Origin: Anaerorhabdus sp036641015
GTDB lineage: Bacteria; Bacillota_I; Bacilli_A; Erysipelotrichales; Erysipelotrichaceae
DNA length: 14,688 nucleotides
Direction of reading: 5' to 3'
Assembly: GCF_036641015.1 (NCBI RefSeq)
Contig: NZ_JAVWFO010000045.1
Location: 1-14,688, forward strand
This document shows, piece after piece, positions 1 through 7,742 of this stretch. Below the pieces are notes generated by a model that was given only the letters and a program-made list of their open reading frames with translations, searched no databases and was not told the DNA's origin. How positions within the stretch are numbered: position 1 is the first letter of the stretch; each line of letters begins with the position of its first letter. Position numbers and translations under genes: made by a program.

Positions 1-7
1 TAATCAA

Positions 8-2305
8 TTACGCATTAATTCCTTTGATAGTATATTCATCAAGTTCTTCACGTTTAGCTTTTTTCTTGTTTTTTGGTTTATCTTTCATATGTGTACGGAT
101 ATAGAACCAAATTTGTGGAGCTATGAACATACTTGATAGTGTTCCTGCAATTAATCCCACAAACATTGCAAATGTAAATGTGAAGATAGCGTTTGAACCT
201 AGTAATAACAAACAAACAATTGGTAAAATTGTAGTAATTGAACTAAAGATAGAACGTAATAATGTATTATCTAGAGCTTCGTTAACAATTCCACGATAGA
301 ATTCAGGAGTATGTTTAGCATTACCTTTAGCATCCGCTAGTTCCTCACGCACTCTATCAAATACAACTATTGAGTTGTTAATAGAATAACCAATAATAGC
401 TAATATAACTGATATTAATTCAGTATTGAACTCTAAACGGAAAATAACAAATACAGCAATAACTATCGCAACATCATGTAATAATGCGACAATACAACTT
501 ACAGCATAATCCCATTTAAATCGTATAGTAATATAAATTAACATTGCAATCCACGCAAGAATACTTAACATGAAAGCATTTTTAACAAGATCTCTTCCTA
601 CCACTGGAGTAACCACATTATCCCCAGGTTCAATACCATAGATATCTTTGAAAGTTGATTTAATTGTATCTAATTGATCAGTATCTAAAGCATCTTTAAT
701 TGTTGCATAAACAACTTTATCACCTGATGCTTGATATTTTACTTTATCAAAACCTAATTCTTTAAATGTAGTTTCCACATCATTAATATCAATTTTTTCT
801 GCTGCAGAAACAGTAATCTTCGTACCACTTGAGAAATCGATTCCTAAGTTTAGTGCACCATTTCCACTAGCGGCATTGAATCCAGCAACAGCAATACCAA
901 CTGCAATAATTGATAAACTTACAATAATAAATTTCTTTGCATATTTTAAGAAATCCAATTTTGGAAGTGGTCCAAAATAAACTTGTTTTTCATTTTTGCT
1001 AACATCTGGAATCAAACTTTCTTTAACTCCAAACCATTTTTTCTTATTATCAAGAACTCCTGATAATACAATTTGATTCAATAAGAAACGTGATACAAAT
1101 ACATTAATCACTAGCGTACAAATTACTGTGATCATTAACATTGTAGCAAATCCCTTAACAGCTCCATTACCAAATACATACATAATTAATCCAGCAAGTA
1201 ATGTCGTAAATTGAGCATCAAATATAGTAGAGAACGATACACTTTGGCCATCTTTAACAGCATTCTTTACTGATCGTCCTTTATATAATTCATCTTTAAT
1301 ACGTTCAAAGGTAATGATATTGGCATCCACTGTCATACCTACTCCAAGAACTAAAGCCGCAATACCTGGAAGTGTAAATACTGCCCCCATTGCACTATAA
1401 AGCGCAAATACTGCAAATATATAGACTGTTAACATAATACCAGCAATAATACCTGGTAAACGATACATAATAATCATAAATAGTAATACTAATAGCGCTC
1501 CAATGATACCTGCATTTTTAGTTAATTCAAATGCTCCCATACCATAATCTGCACTTACAACATTACTAGAAATTTCAGTCATTTTAACTGGTAAAGAACC
1601 TGAGTTAATTAAATCAGATAATTCTCGAGCTTCCGCTTCAGTAAAATTACCAGAAATAACTACATCACCTTCTAAACGTTGAGTAACAGATGCAACACTA
1701 ATGTATTTAGGTTCACCACCATTTTTAACATTGACAGCCTCTGCTGCATAAGAATCACCATCACTAAAATCAAGCCAAGTAACAATCATGTTATTCCCTG
1801 CTGTTTTGCTTGATACTTCTTCTGTAATATCTGCGAACTTAGTAGAGTCAGCAATCTTTAAAGATACAACTGGTTTACCATCTTGATATGCAAGACTTGC
1901 ACCACCTTCTTTAATAATTGCAGCATCTGCCAATAAGTTATCATCAACATCTCTAAATGTAAGATTTGCTGTAGCTGAAATCATACGACGTGCTTGTTCA
2001 GGATCAGCAACACCAGCCAATTGAACACGAATTCGATTGTCCCCTTCGATTACGATTTGAGGTTCACTCACCCCTAAAACATTTACACGTTTACTAACAC
2101 TCTTCGCAACCGCTGACATTTCAGGCAATGATCCATCGTTTTCAAGTGGACTTACTTCATATAAAATTTCAAATCCCCCTTGTAAATCAAGCCCTAGAGT
2201 TAAATTTTTTGCGATTCCTTTTGAGAATGTTCCAATCAAAGCTACAACAGCTGCAATTGTTACAAAAAACACTACTAAACGTTTTGTTTTTGTATTCTTA
2301 TTCAT
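8..2305 (-). CDS. secDF: Fused protein-export subunit SecDF
   Basis: SecDF is an RND-type membrane protein that uses the proton-motive force to help SecYEG/SecA pull exported proteins across the membrane. The 765-residue protein holds SecD and SecF in one chain, as in Bacillus. Visible parts are a first membrane segment at about 10-28, the SecD signature LGLDLQGG (37-44), a periplasmic domain to about 260, and membrane segments with VDANIITFERI (326-336). The SecF half begins with a membrane segment at about 458-475 and LGIDFSSGT (487-495), and its last membrane bundle carries GYSINNSIVVFDR (639-651). The tail is lysine-rich. Where many SecF proteins have Asp in the Asn-Asp pair, this one has Asn644. 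The ATG has AGGAGG at 2314-2319, 8 nt upstream and inside the preceding gene, which it overlaps by 8 bases. It is the last gene of the mraZ cluster in the window. Confidence 0.96.
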   Translation of the reverse strand: MNKNTKTKRLVVFFVTIAAVVALIGTFSKGIAKNLTLGLDLQGGFEILYEVSPLENDGSLPEMSAVAKSVSKRVNVLGVSEPQIVIEGDNRIRVQLAGVADPEQARRMISATANLTFRDVDDNLLADAAIIKEGGASLAYQDGKPVVSLKIADSTKFADITEEVSSKTAGNNMIVTWLDFSDGDSYAAEAVNVKNGGEPKYISVASVTQRLEGDVVISGNFTEAEARELSDLINSGSLPVKMTEISSNVVSADYGMGAFELTKNAGIIGALLVLLFMIIMYRLPGIIAGIMLTVYIFAVFALYSAMGAVFTLPGIAALVLGVGMTVDANIITFERIKDELYKGRSVKNAVKDGQSVSFSTIFDAQFTTLLAGLIMYVFGNGAVKGFATMLMITVICTLVINVFVSRFLLNQIVLSGVLDNKKKWFGVKESLIPDVSKNEKQVYFGPLPKLDFLKYAKKFIIVSLSIIAVGIAVAGFNAASGNGALNLGIDFSSGTKITVSAAEKIDINDVETTFKELGFDKVKYQASGDKVVYATIKDALDTDQLDTIKSTFKDIYGIEPGDNVVTPVVGRDLVKNAFMLSILAWIAMLIYITIRFKWDYAVSCIVALLHDVAIVIAVFVIFRLEFNTELISVILAIIGYSINNSIVVFDRVREELADAKGNAKHTPEFYRGIVNEALDNTLLRSIFSSITTILPIVCLLLLGSNAIFTFTFAMFVGLIAGTLSSMFIAPQIWFYIRTHMKDKPKNKKKAKREELDEYTIKGINA

Positions 2306-2591
2306 GACTATTTCCTCCTATTAAATCACTATACTCTTCTAAATTCTTGTTATAACCGTCAATAATTGCCATTTTCGACAAATATCTAACAACTTTATCC
2401 GCTGTTAAAGATAATATATCATTTACAGCATCGTGTAAAGACCTAGGTGGCTTCTGCGCCCATATAAAACGGTACAAAACCTCTTCTATATTCTTATATG
2501 TCAAAGTAGGTAATTCATCACGTTGAATTTGTTGTAATTTTAATACAATTGCTAATTCTACTTGAGAATTATGAACATCAAATTCTTGCAT
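2298..2591 (-). CDS. comN: ComN-like post-transcriptional regulator family protein
   Basis: This small soluble protein (97 residues from the chosen start) resembles the ComN/YrzD post-transcriptional regulator family. In Bacillus subtilis ComN lies next to secDF, binds DivIVA and promotes accumulation of comE mRNA. The family-like part is the C-terminal half, where a tryptophan/proline stretch (WAQKPPRSLHD) leads into VNDILSLTADKVVRYLS. There are no membrane segments. I chose ATG at 2589-2591 because AGGAGG (2599-2604) lies 7 nt upstream. A TTG two codons earlier (2595-2597) is only one base from that SD and is unlikely. The last codons contain the SD of secDF, and the stop lies 8 bases inside secDF, so the two genes are probably translationally coupled. 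The family call rests on motif resemblance and position, and the function in this organism is inferred. Confidence 0.75.
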   Translation of the reverse strand: MQEFDVHNSQVELAIVLKLQQIQRDELPTLTYKNIEEVLYRFIWAQKPPRSLHDAVNDILSLTADKVVRYLSKMAIIDGYNKNLEEYSDLIGGNSHE

Positions 2592-2621
2592 AATCAATCC
2601 TCCTTTGGCTACACTAAATTC

Positions 2622-2643
2622 AAAAACGATAGATGACTCTATC
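2622..2643 (-). terminator. Weak hairpin plus T-run between mraY and comN-like gene
   Basis: On the minus strand GATAGA-GTCA-TCTATC (2628-2643) forms a 6-bp hairpin, followed by GTTTTTG. The stem overlaps the mraY stop codon. It is AT-rich and has only five T, so it may act at most as a partial terminator or RNA-processing site that lowers comN-secDF expression relative to mraY. Confidence 0.35.
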
Positions 2644-3605
2644 TAAAATACAGCTACAATAAATCCTACGAACGCACAAATAGCTGATAATATCCAAAAC
2701 GATTTAACTACCTGTGTTTCCTTCATACCTGACAATACAAAACTATAATGGATAGGAGTATATCTAAATACTCGTTTACCTCTTAATTTAACAGAACCTA
2801 TTTGAATGATGACACATAATGTTTCCCAAACAAAGACACCACCAATGAATAATAAAGCAACTTCTTGCTTTAAAACCATCGCAACAGCTGCAAGTGCACC
2901 ACCCAAAGCAAGTGATCCTGTATCCCCCATAAATATTCGAGCGGGATGAATGTTATATCTTAGATAGCCAATGAGTGCTCCTAGCAACGATGCAATAAAC
3001 ACAACTATTGGAATATTTCTATCTTGTAATGCAAACAATAAGAATGGAATAAACGCAATCACACTGCACCCAGCAGCTAACCCATCCATACCATCAGTTA
3101 AGTTTACAGCATTACTTCCACCAACAAACATAAAGAAAATAAGAATTCCATATAATCCTCCAAGTGGTAATACTGTTTTAAAAACCGGTATCATGACATC
3201 AAGGGAAGTATGGCTTTGATAAATAATAAAGAAAATTACCGCCAAAACAACTTGTAAAAAGAATTTATGACGAGGTAATAACCCTTGATTATCCTGTTTA
3301 ATTACAATTATATAATCATCTAAAAACCCAATGGCACCATACCCAATAAAGGCTAATAATATTATTGCAACATCTAAATCTAAAACTGCTTTAGGCATAA
3401 ATATAAATGTTACAAGTACTGGTACAATTACAAATAAAACACCACCCATAGTTGGTGTTTTAGCTTTTTGTTGGTATTCTTCTAAACTATATTCACTTAC
3501 TGTTTGATTGAAACTAATTTTTTTTAAAAAATTTATATAGCGAGGCATTAAGACTAAAACGATTGCTGCACTAACAAGAAATGCGCCTAACATCATAAAA
3601 ATCAT
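2643..3605 (-). CDS. mraY: Phospho-N-acetylmuramoyl-pentapeptide transferase MraY
   Basis: MraY moves phospho-MurNAc-pentapeptide from UDP to undecaprenyl phosphate, making lipid I, the first membrane step of peptidoglycan synthesis. The 320-residue length is normal, and the protein is almost wholly hydrophobic with about ten membrane segments. Family motifs are all present: PTMGG (51-55), the Asp pair in FLDDY (Asp96/Asp97), NLTDGMDGLAAG (168-179), MGDTGSLALGG (226-236) with Asp228, and PIHYSF (284-289) with His286. ATG is chosen because AGGGGG lies 9 nt upstream (3615-3620). It follows the division transpeptidase after a 47-nt gap that contains a candidate promoter, so it may be transcribed both from the mraZ promoter and from its own. 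No murD, ftsW or murG follows. The next genes are comN-like and secDF, so the usual cluster is shortened. Confidence 0.97.
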   Translation of the reverse strand: MIFMMLGAFLVSAAIVLVLMPRYINFLKKISFNQTVSEYSLEEYQQKAKTPTMGGVLFVIVPVLVTFIFMPKAVLDLDVAIILLAFIGYGAIGFLDDYIIVIKQDNQGLLPRHKFFLQVVLAVIFFIIYQSHTSLDVMIPVFKTVLPLGGLYGILIFFMFVGGSNAVNLTDGMDGLAAGCSVIAFIPFLLFALQDRNIPIVVFIASLLGALIGYLRYNIHPARIFMGDTGSLALGGALAAVAMVLKQEVALLFIGGVFVWETLCVIIQIGSVKLRGKRVFRYTPIHYSFVLSGMKETQVVKSFWILSAICAFVGFIVAVF

Positions 3606-3637
3606 CTTTCTTAGCCCCCTTTGTTTAAAGCCACATA

Positions 3638-3666
3638 ATTATATCAAGAACACTATTGAAGTTCAA
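3638..3666 (-). promoter_or_regulatory. Candidate internal promoter for mraY-comN-secDF
   Basis: On the minus strand TTGAAC (3661-3666) lies 17 bp from TATAAT (3638-3643). TG one base upstream of the -10 (3645-3646) makes it an extended -10. The -35 falls in the last codons of the upstream gene. It would let mraY and the genes after it be expressed independently of MraZ control. It is a sequence match only. Confidence 0.5.
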
Positions 3667-5839
3667 CTTCAATTTCAGTGTCCTTTGTAACGAAGGCATC
3701 TATTGGTACATTTTGTGATATTACTTGTCCACTTCCAGAAATTTTGAAACCAAAATCAGTAATTTCCCATAAGGCTGTTACATCTTTTTTACTCCAACCA
3801 GTTAAATCTGGCATAATAAAGCCTCCTGTATCAGTTAACAAGAAAACCTTTTGATTTGTAGACACACTTTCGCCAGCTTTTGGAAATTGATCAATAATAG
3901 TGTTACTTGATCCAAGCACATAAGTTAAAACTCCCATTCCATCTAGTTTAGATGCTGCATAGTCATAAGAATGATTAACTAAACTTGGCATTTCATATGT
4001 TTTTATTTCTGTCTTAACAACTTCTCCTTCTGTTGGATATTCCCCTGATTCTTGTGTATTTGAAGGATTGGTCGCTGTTAAATTTGTTAGCATTGCTACT
4101 TTCCTTAATAAAGTCTTAATTGGTTCTGTTTTATAATGGGCATTTTTATCATATCCCGCTTCGAATGCATAATAAATCATATATTGTGGGTCATCTGCTG
4201 GCATTCCCATCATTACCGATGCAATTGTTCTACCAGATGCATAAGAACCCGATACTAATACTTGCGTTGTTCCTGTTTTACCGCTAATTTCTATTTCTGG
4301 AATTGCATACCATTTTCCTGTACCTTGCTTATCATAAACTACACGTTTTAATATATCTCGTAAAGTTGCTGCAGTATCTGCTGTAATTGGTTCTCCAACT
4401 ACTTCAGTTTCTGCTTGATAAATTACCTTTTGACTATCATATGAATCTTTAATGCTTTCAACAAAATAAGGTTTTACCATTTTTCCATCACCAAATATAG
4501 CTGAATAAGCTTGTAACAATTGAAGCATTGTGACAGTTGAACCTTGTCCATAAGCTGCTGTAATCTTTTCAGAAGGCCATTTAAAATGCTTAATTCCTAC
4601 TTCCTCTCTTAATCCGTCTGTTTCAACTGGTTGGAAAAAATGAAAACGATCCAAATAGTCTTCATATATAGAAGGACTAATTACTTCTGTTAATAAATCT
4701 GCTGTTACTGAGTTTGAAGATAAAATCAAGCCATAATCATAACCTACAGTACCCCAGTTTTTATAACTAGCATTGGTAATGCACCCAATTCCTCCCGATG
4801 ACACACGATAAGGATTTAATCCATCCGCTTTATAACAATATGGGCCTGAATACACTTCCGCATTTCCATCATACACACCCTCATTAATCGCTGCTGCCCA
4901 TACAAAAGATTTCATTGTAGAACCTGGTTCATAAGGTAGTTGTGCTCCATAGTTATTATAATCTGTTATATCTAATTGATTTGGATCAAATGAAGGTGAT
5001 TGTCCCCAAGCAAGTACTTTACCAGTATCTACTTCCATTACTGCACCCCACATACGATCAGCATTAAATAATTCGTACGTTTGCATAAATGCTTGTTCAA
5101 GTGATTCTTGAATTTCTTTATCGATTGTTAAAGTTACATTATTACCATTAATAGCACTAACTTCTGTCATTTTCATACCGGGCAAAATATATCCATGCTT
5201 ATCAGATTGATATGTGCGATATCCATTAATTCCCGATAACTCATCTTCAAGTATTAATTCAAGACCCATCTTACCCACAGTACTACCAGATTCATCTGAT
5301 TGCGCGAATCCAATAAGATTCGATGCAAATGTACCAAGTGGATACGAACGTTTAATTGATGGATAGAATTCAATTCCATTTAATCCATAACTAATTATTT
5401 CATCTTTCTTTTCTTTAGAAAGATTACGCCCCGCTGTTCCTAACTCTGTTTGATATAAATCTTGAGTAAGCAAGTTATATATTTTTTCTCTATCCATGCC
5501 TAAAAGAACCGATAATACATCAGCAGTTTTTCCAGGATCATCAACATAAGCTACCTTACCTTTTTGCGCTGGTCTATTTTCATCTAATATACATTTAATA
5601 TTATATGTACTATTATCTTGTGCGATGATATTGCCATTTCGATCATAAATATACCCACGGGTTGCGGTGAAGTATTCTGTTTGCATATTTGCACTTTCAG
5701 CATATGCACTTAAGTCTGTTCCACTTACCGCATGTACCTTAAATACAGATACTAAAAAAACATTAGAAGCAATCAATACTGATACTACTAATGTAATTAC
5801 AAATATAAATAGAAGCATGCGATTGCTTCTTTTCATCAT
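3653..5839 (-). CDS. pbpB: Division transpeptidase, PBP2B/FtsI type with two PASTA domains
   Basis: This class B penicillin-binding protein cross-links septal peptidoglycan with FtsL and FtsW. The 728 residues show one N-terminal membrane anchor (about 9-33), a dimerization domain (about 55-220), and a transpeptidase domain with S307-T-M-K310 (nucleophile Ser307), the SSN triad 374-376 and KTG 521-523. Two C-terminal PASTA domains follow (about 615-670 and 673-728), separated from the catalytic domain by a Ser/Thr/Glu-rich linker. PASTA domains are common in Gram-positive PBP2x/2B and SpoVD proteins. Cys335 and Cys353 lie close together in the extracytoplasmic domain. The first ATG overlaps the ftsL stop as TAATG. 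A second ATG directly after it (5834-5836) sits 7 nt from GGAG and is equally likely. Position in the mra cluster supports the division role over a sporulation SpoVD role. Confidence 0.95.
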   Translation of the reverse strand: MMKRSNRMLLFIFVITLVVSVLIASNVFLVSVFKVHAVSGTDLSAYAESANMQTEYFTATRGYIYDRNGNIIAQDNSTYNIKCILDENRPAQKGKVAYVDDPGKTADVLSVLLGMDREKIYNLLTQDLYQTELGTAGRNLSKEKKDEIISYGLNGIEFYPSIKRSYPLGTFASNLIGFAQSDESGSTVGKMGLELILEDELSGINGYRTYQSDKHGYILPGMKMTEVSAINGNNVTLTIDKEIQESLEQAFMQTYELFNADRMWGAVMEVDTGKVLAWGQSPSFDPNQLDITDYNNYGAQLPYEPGSTMKSFVWAAAINEGVYDGNAEVYSGPYCYKADGLNPYRVSSGGIGCITNASYKNWGTVGYDYGLILSSNSVTADLLTEVISPSIYEDYLDRFHFFQPVETDGLREEVGIKHFKWPSEKITAAYGQGSTVTMLQLLQAYSAIFGDGKMVKPYFVESIKDSYDSQKVIYQAETEVVGEPITADTAATLRDILKRVVYDKQGTGKWYAIPEIEISGKTGTTQVLVSGSYASGRTIASVMMGMPADDPQYMIYYAFEAGYDKNAHYKTEPIKTLLRKVAMLTNLTATNPSNTQESGEYPTEGEVVKTEIKTYEMPSLVNHSYDYAASKLDGMGVLTYVLGSSNTIIDQFPKAGESVSTNQKVFLLTDTGGFIMPDLTGWSKKDVTALWEITDFGFKISGSGQVISQNVPIDAFVTKDTEIEVELQ
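3655..3673. repeat. 19-bp perfect palindrome over a stop codon and -35 box
   Basis: ATTGAAGTT-C-AACTTCAAT on the plus strand is a perfect 9+1+9 inverted repeat. It covers the end of the division transpeptidase gene and contains the -35 box of the candidate mraY promoter. It could be a repressor operator or an mRNA 3'-end hairpin. It could also be chance, because it encodes the alternating Glu-Val-Glu tail. Confidence 0.45.
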
Positions 5840-6144
5840 TAATCTCCGTTAGCGATGGTTACGATATTATTTTGATCTAAACCTAATCCTGCATCAGTTG
5901 CGATAGATTCAATTCTATCACGTGAGCTTAATGTTTGAATTTCAACTTTAACAGCTTCATTTTCAGTTTGAATAGATGCTATTTCACTTTCAATTGATTG
6001 ACGAGCCACACTTAAAGAGTTGTTGTAAGAGCGCAAGAACAATCTTGAACTAAGTGATGCAATTGCAGCAAACAAAAATAATACAACTGTAAAGTTTTGT
6101 AATCTTAATTTTTTAACTTTTTTCTTTTTAACTATTTTAGCCAT
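5839..6144 (-). CDS. ftsL: Cell division protein FtsL
   Basis: FtsL is a bitopic membrane protein of the divisome. It pairs with DivIC/FtsB and helps activate septal wall synthesis. The 101 residues show the expected plan: a short Lys/Arg-rich cytoplasmic tail (1-16), one membrane segment (about 17-38), then an extracytoplasmic helix suited to a coiled coil (about 40-80), and a short end. FtsL sequences are poorly conserved, so the call rests on size, topology and the place between rsmH and the division transpeptidase. Both ends use one-base TAATG overlaps, so translation is probably coupled to rsmH before it and the transpeptidase after it. An AAAGGG lies about 10 nt upstream of the ATG. Confidence 0.9.
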   Translation of the reverse strand: MAKIVKKKKVKKLRLQNFTVVLFLFAAIASLSSRLFLRSYNNSLSVARQSIESEIASIQTENEAVKVEIQTLSSRDRIESIATDAGLGLDQNNIVTIANGD

Positions 6145-7079
6145 TATTCTTTTACCCTTTCTATCACCCTAAGTTTTGCACTATGTGAGCGGTTATTCAT
6201 CGCTAATTCATCCTCACTAGCACTAATAGGTTTTTTGTTAACCAATTTATAGGATGGTGTTTCCATTTGTTCTGGTAATAGTGGAATTCGCTTATCCACT
6301 GCTTCTACTGTTGAAAATTCATTAAATATTTCTTTTACGATTCTATCTTCTAAGGAATGGAATGTAATAATTGCACATCTTCCACCAACACTTAGCATAT
6401 TCACCGCATCTCTTAAACCCTGTTTCAATGATTCTAATTCACCATTAACCTCTAAACGTATTGCTTGGAATGTTTGTTTAGCAGGATGTCCTTTTTTACT
6501 TAACACCTTCATTGGAAGCGCTTGTTTGATTACATCAACTAATTCAAATGTTGTTTCAATAGGTTTTATTGCGCGATTTCTTTCAATACTTCTAGCAATT
6601 TGTTTAGCAAATTTTTCTTCACCGTACTGAAATAATATTCTAATTAAATCGTGATAATCATATGTATTCACAACATCATATGCTGTTAATAATTGACTTT
6701 GATCCATTCGCATATCAAGTTTTGCATCAAAACGATAACTAAATCCCCTTGAAGCATCATCGAATTGTGGTGATGAAACACCTAAGTCCATCATAATACC
6801 ATCAATTTGTTCAATGCCTAATTCTTCAATATCTTTTTTCATGTTTTTAAAATCATCATGAATGAAAGTAACTTTATTTAAATATTTCTCTAATCGTTTA
6901 CTAGACTCTTCAATTGCTTTTTGATCTTTATCGAAAGCAAATAAGTGTCCTTCATTAAGTTGTTCAACAACCAGTAGACTATGTCCACCCCTTCCAAGAG
7001 TACCATCAATGTAATAACCGTTTGGTTTAACCGCTAATGCATCAACTGTTTCATGGAGTAATACGCTAATGTGTTCCAT
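6144..7079 (-). CDS. rsmH: 16S rRNA (cytosine-1402-N4)-methyltransferase RsmH
   Basis: RsmH (MraW) uses S-adenosylmethionine to methylate N4 of C1402 in 16S rRNA, in the decoding centre of the small ribosomal subunit. The 311-residue length is typical. Visible family motifs are the N-terminal HISVLLHE, the SAM loop DGTLGRGGHS (25-34), MMDLGVSSPQFD (96-107), a stretch with RGFSYRFDAKLDMRMD (111-126), the HPAKQTFQAIRLEVNGEL block (198-215), and ITFHSLEDR (238-246). The start overlaps the mraZ stop by one base (TAATG). No clear Shine-Dalgarno site precedes it, so it probably depends on ribosomes finishing mraZ. Its stop overlaps ftsL in the same way. Confidence 0.97.
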   Translation of the reverse strand: MEHISVLLHETVDALAVKPNGYYIDGTLGRGGHSLLVVEQLNEGHLFAFDKDQKAIEESSKRLEKYLNKVTFIHDDFKNMKKDIEELGIEQIDGIMMDLGVSSPQFDDASRGFSYRFDAKLDMRMDQSQLLTAYDVVNTYDYHDLIRILFQYGEEKFAKQIARSIERNRAIKPIETTFELVDVIKQALPMKVLSKKGHPAKQTFQAIRLEVNGELESLKQGLRDAVNMLSVGGRCAIITFHSLEDRIVKEIFNEFSTVEAVDKRIPLLPEQMETPSYKLVNKKPISASEDELAMNNRSHSAKLRVIERVKE

Positions 7080-7507
7080 TATAGTAAGAAATCTGTCAAT
7101 TGTTCAGCAACATCTTCAAATGATTCGCTTTCCTCTTGATAGCCTTCCCAACGTTGTTGTGACCAAATTTCCACATGATCAGCAACTCCGACAATGACAC
7201 ATTCTTTGTTAATAGCTGCCTCGCTAATTAAATAACTTGGTAATTGTATTCTTCCTTGAGTATCACATTCACATTCAGTTGCTTTAGATGTAATACTACG
7301 AACATATAATCTTGATTCTTTTTTAGTAGATGGTAATTTTTTTAGTTGTTCCAATAAAAGTTCCCATTGTTCCATAGTGTAGACTGTTAAACATCCATCA
7401 AGACCTCTAGTCACAATAAAAGTTTCTCCTAGTTCCTCACGAAACTTAGCAGGAATTATTACTCTTTTCTTCGAGTCTAGATTGTGTCTGAATTCACCTA
7501 TAAACAC
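7079..7507 (-). CDS. mraZ: Transcriptional regulator MraZ
   Basis: MraZ is an AbrB-fold DNA-binding protein that forms ring oligomers and represses its own division/wall operon by binding repeats at the promoter. The protein is 142 residues from the chosen start, normal for the family. It has two SpoVT/AbrB-like halves, one with HNLDSKKRVIIPAKFR near the N-terminus and one with CDTQGRIQLP near the middle. I chose GTG at 7505-7507 because it gives the family's usual beginning MFIGEFRHNLD and lies 5 nt after a GGGGG SD. An upstream GTG (7517-7519) would add four residues and lies inside the operator repeats. mraZ is the first gene of the operon, directly downstream of four GTGG boxes. Its stop overlaps rsmH. 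Confidence 0.95.
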   Translation of the reverse strand: MFIGEFRHNLDSKKRVIIPAKFREELGETFIVTRGLDGCLTVYTMEQWELLLEQLKKLPSTKKESRLYVRSITSKATECECDTQGRIQLPSYLISEAAINKECVIVGVADHVEIWSQQRWEGYQEESESFEDVAEQLTDFLL

Positions 7508-7509
7508 AA

Positions 7510-7549
7510 GTACCCCCACTATCTACCACTTCTCACCACTTACTCCCAC
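7510..7549 (-). promoter_or_regulatory. MraZ operator: four direct repeats, 10-bp period
   Basis: Read on the minus strand, four boxes follow without gaps: GTGGGAGTAA (7540-7549), GTGGTGAGAA (7530-7539), GTGGTAGATA (7520-7529) and GTGGGGGTAC (7510-7519). All begin with GTGG at exact 10-bp spacing. MraZ in other bacteria binds short G-rich direct repeats at about one helical turn, so this is very probably its autoregulatory site. The array begins right after the -10 box, so bound MraZ would block promoter escape. The last box also contains the mraZ Shine-Dalgarno GGGGG. Confidence 0.85.
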
Positions 7550-7577
7550 ATTATAGACCATATATATACATTTGCAA
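7550..7577 (-). promoter_or_regulatory. Promoter of the mraZ division operon
   Basis: TATAAT (7550-7555) is a perfect -10 on the minus strand. TTGCAA (7572-7577) lies 16 bp upstream and matches 4 of 6 bases of the -35. The start point would be near 7543, inside the first operator box, giving a leader of about 36 nt. Confidence 0.7.
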
Positions 7578-7742
7578 AGTACTTTTTATGCAATTTGTTA
7601 AATATTTAATTCACTTGAAAATCATTCAATTTACAAGGCTTTTTTAACCTTTTAACAAACTAAAAAAGGCCTAATTTCACAAGCCTAAACCATTAAAAAA
7701 ATAAGCTTTAAAAACATTCATATTTCTTATAATTTCCGAAAG
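7556..7742. other. AT-rich intergenic region upstream of the mraZ promoter
   Basis: The gene-free stretch between the diguanylate cyclase stop (7830) and mraZ is about 320 bases. Apart from the mraZ promoter and the terminator at 7743-7801 it holds only A/T-rich sequence with small imperfect inverted repeats. Examples are AGGCTTTTTTA at 7636-7646 against TAAAAAAGGCCT at 7661-7672, and a 6-bp CCTTTT/AAAAGG pair at 7649-7669. None makes a clear second terminator, and no coding sequence is visible. Confidence 0.6.

Noticed and set aside
2971..3219. Open frame of 82 codons on the plus strand inside mraY
   Set aside because: It is antisense to a clear mraY, has no SD and no recognisable protein features. 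The same holds for similar frames at 5667-5852, 9489-9791 and 11648-12037.
7508..7519. GTG at 7517-7519 as mraZ start
   Set aside because: It lies inside operator box 4 ahead of the SD and adds four residues not found in the family. GTG at 7505-7507 gives the canonical N-terminus.
7636..7672. Second terminator or regulatory stem in the AT-rich gap
   Set aside because: The inverted repeats are imperfect, almost purely A/T, and no proper T-run follows the stems on either strand.
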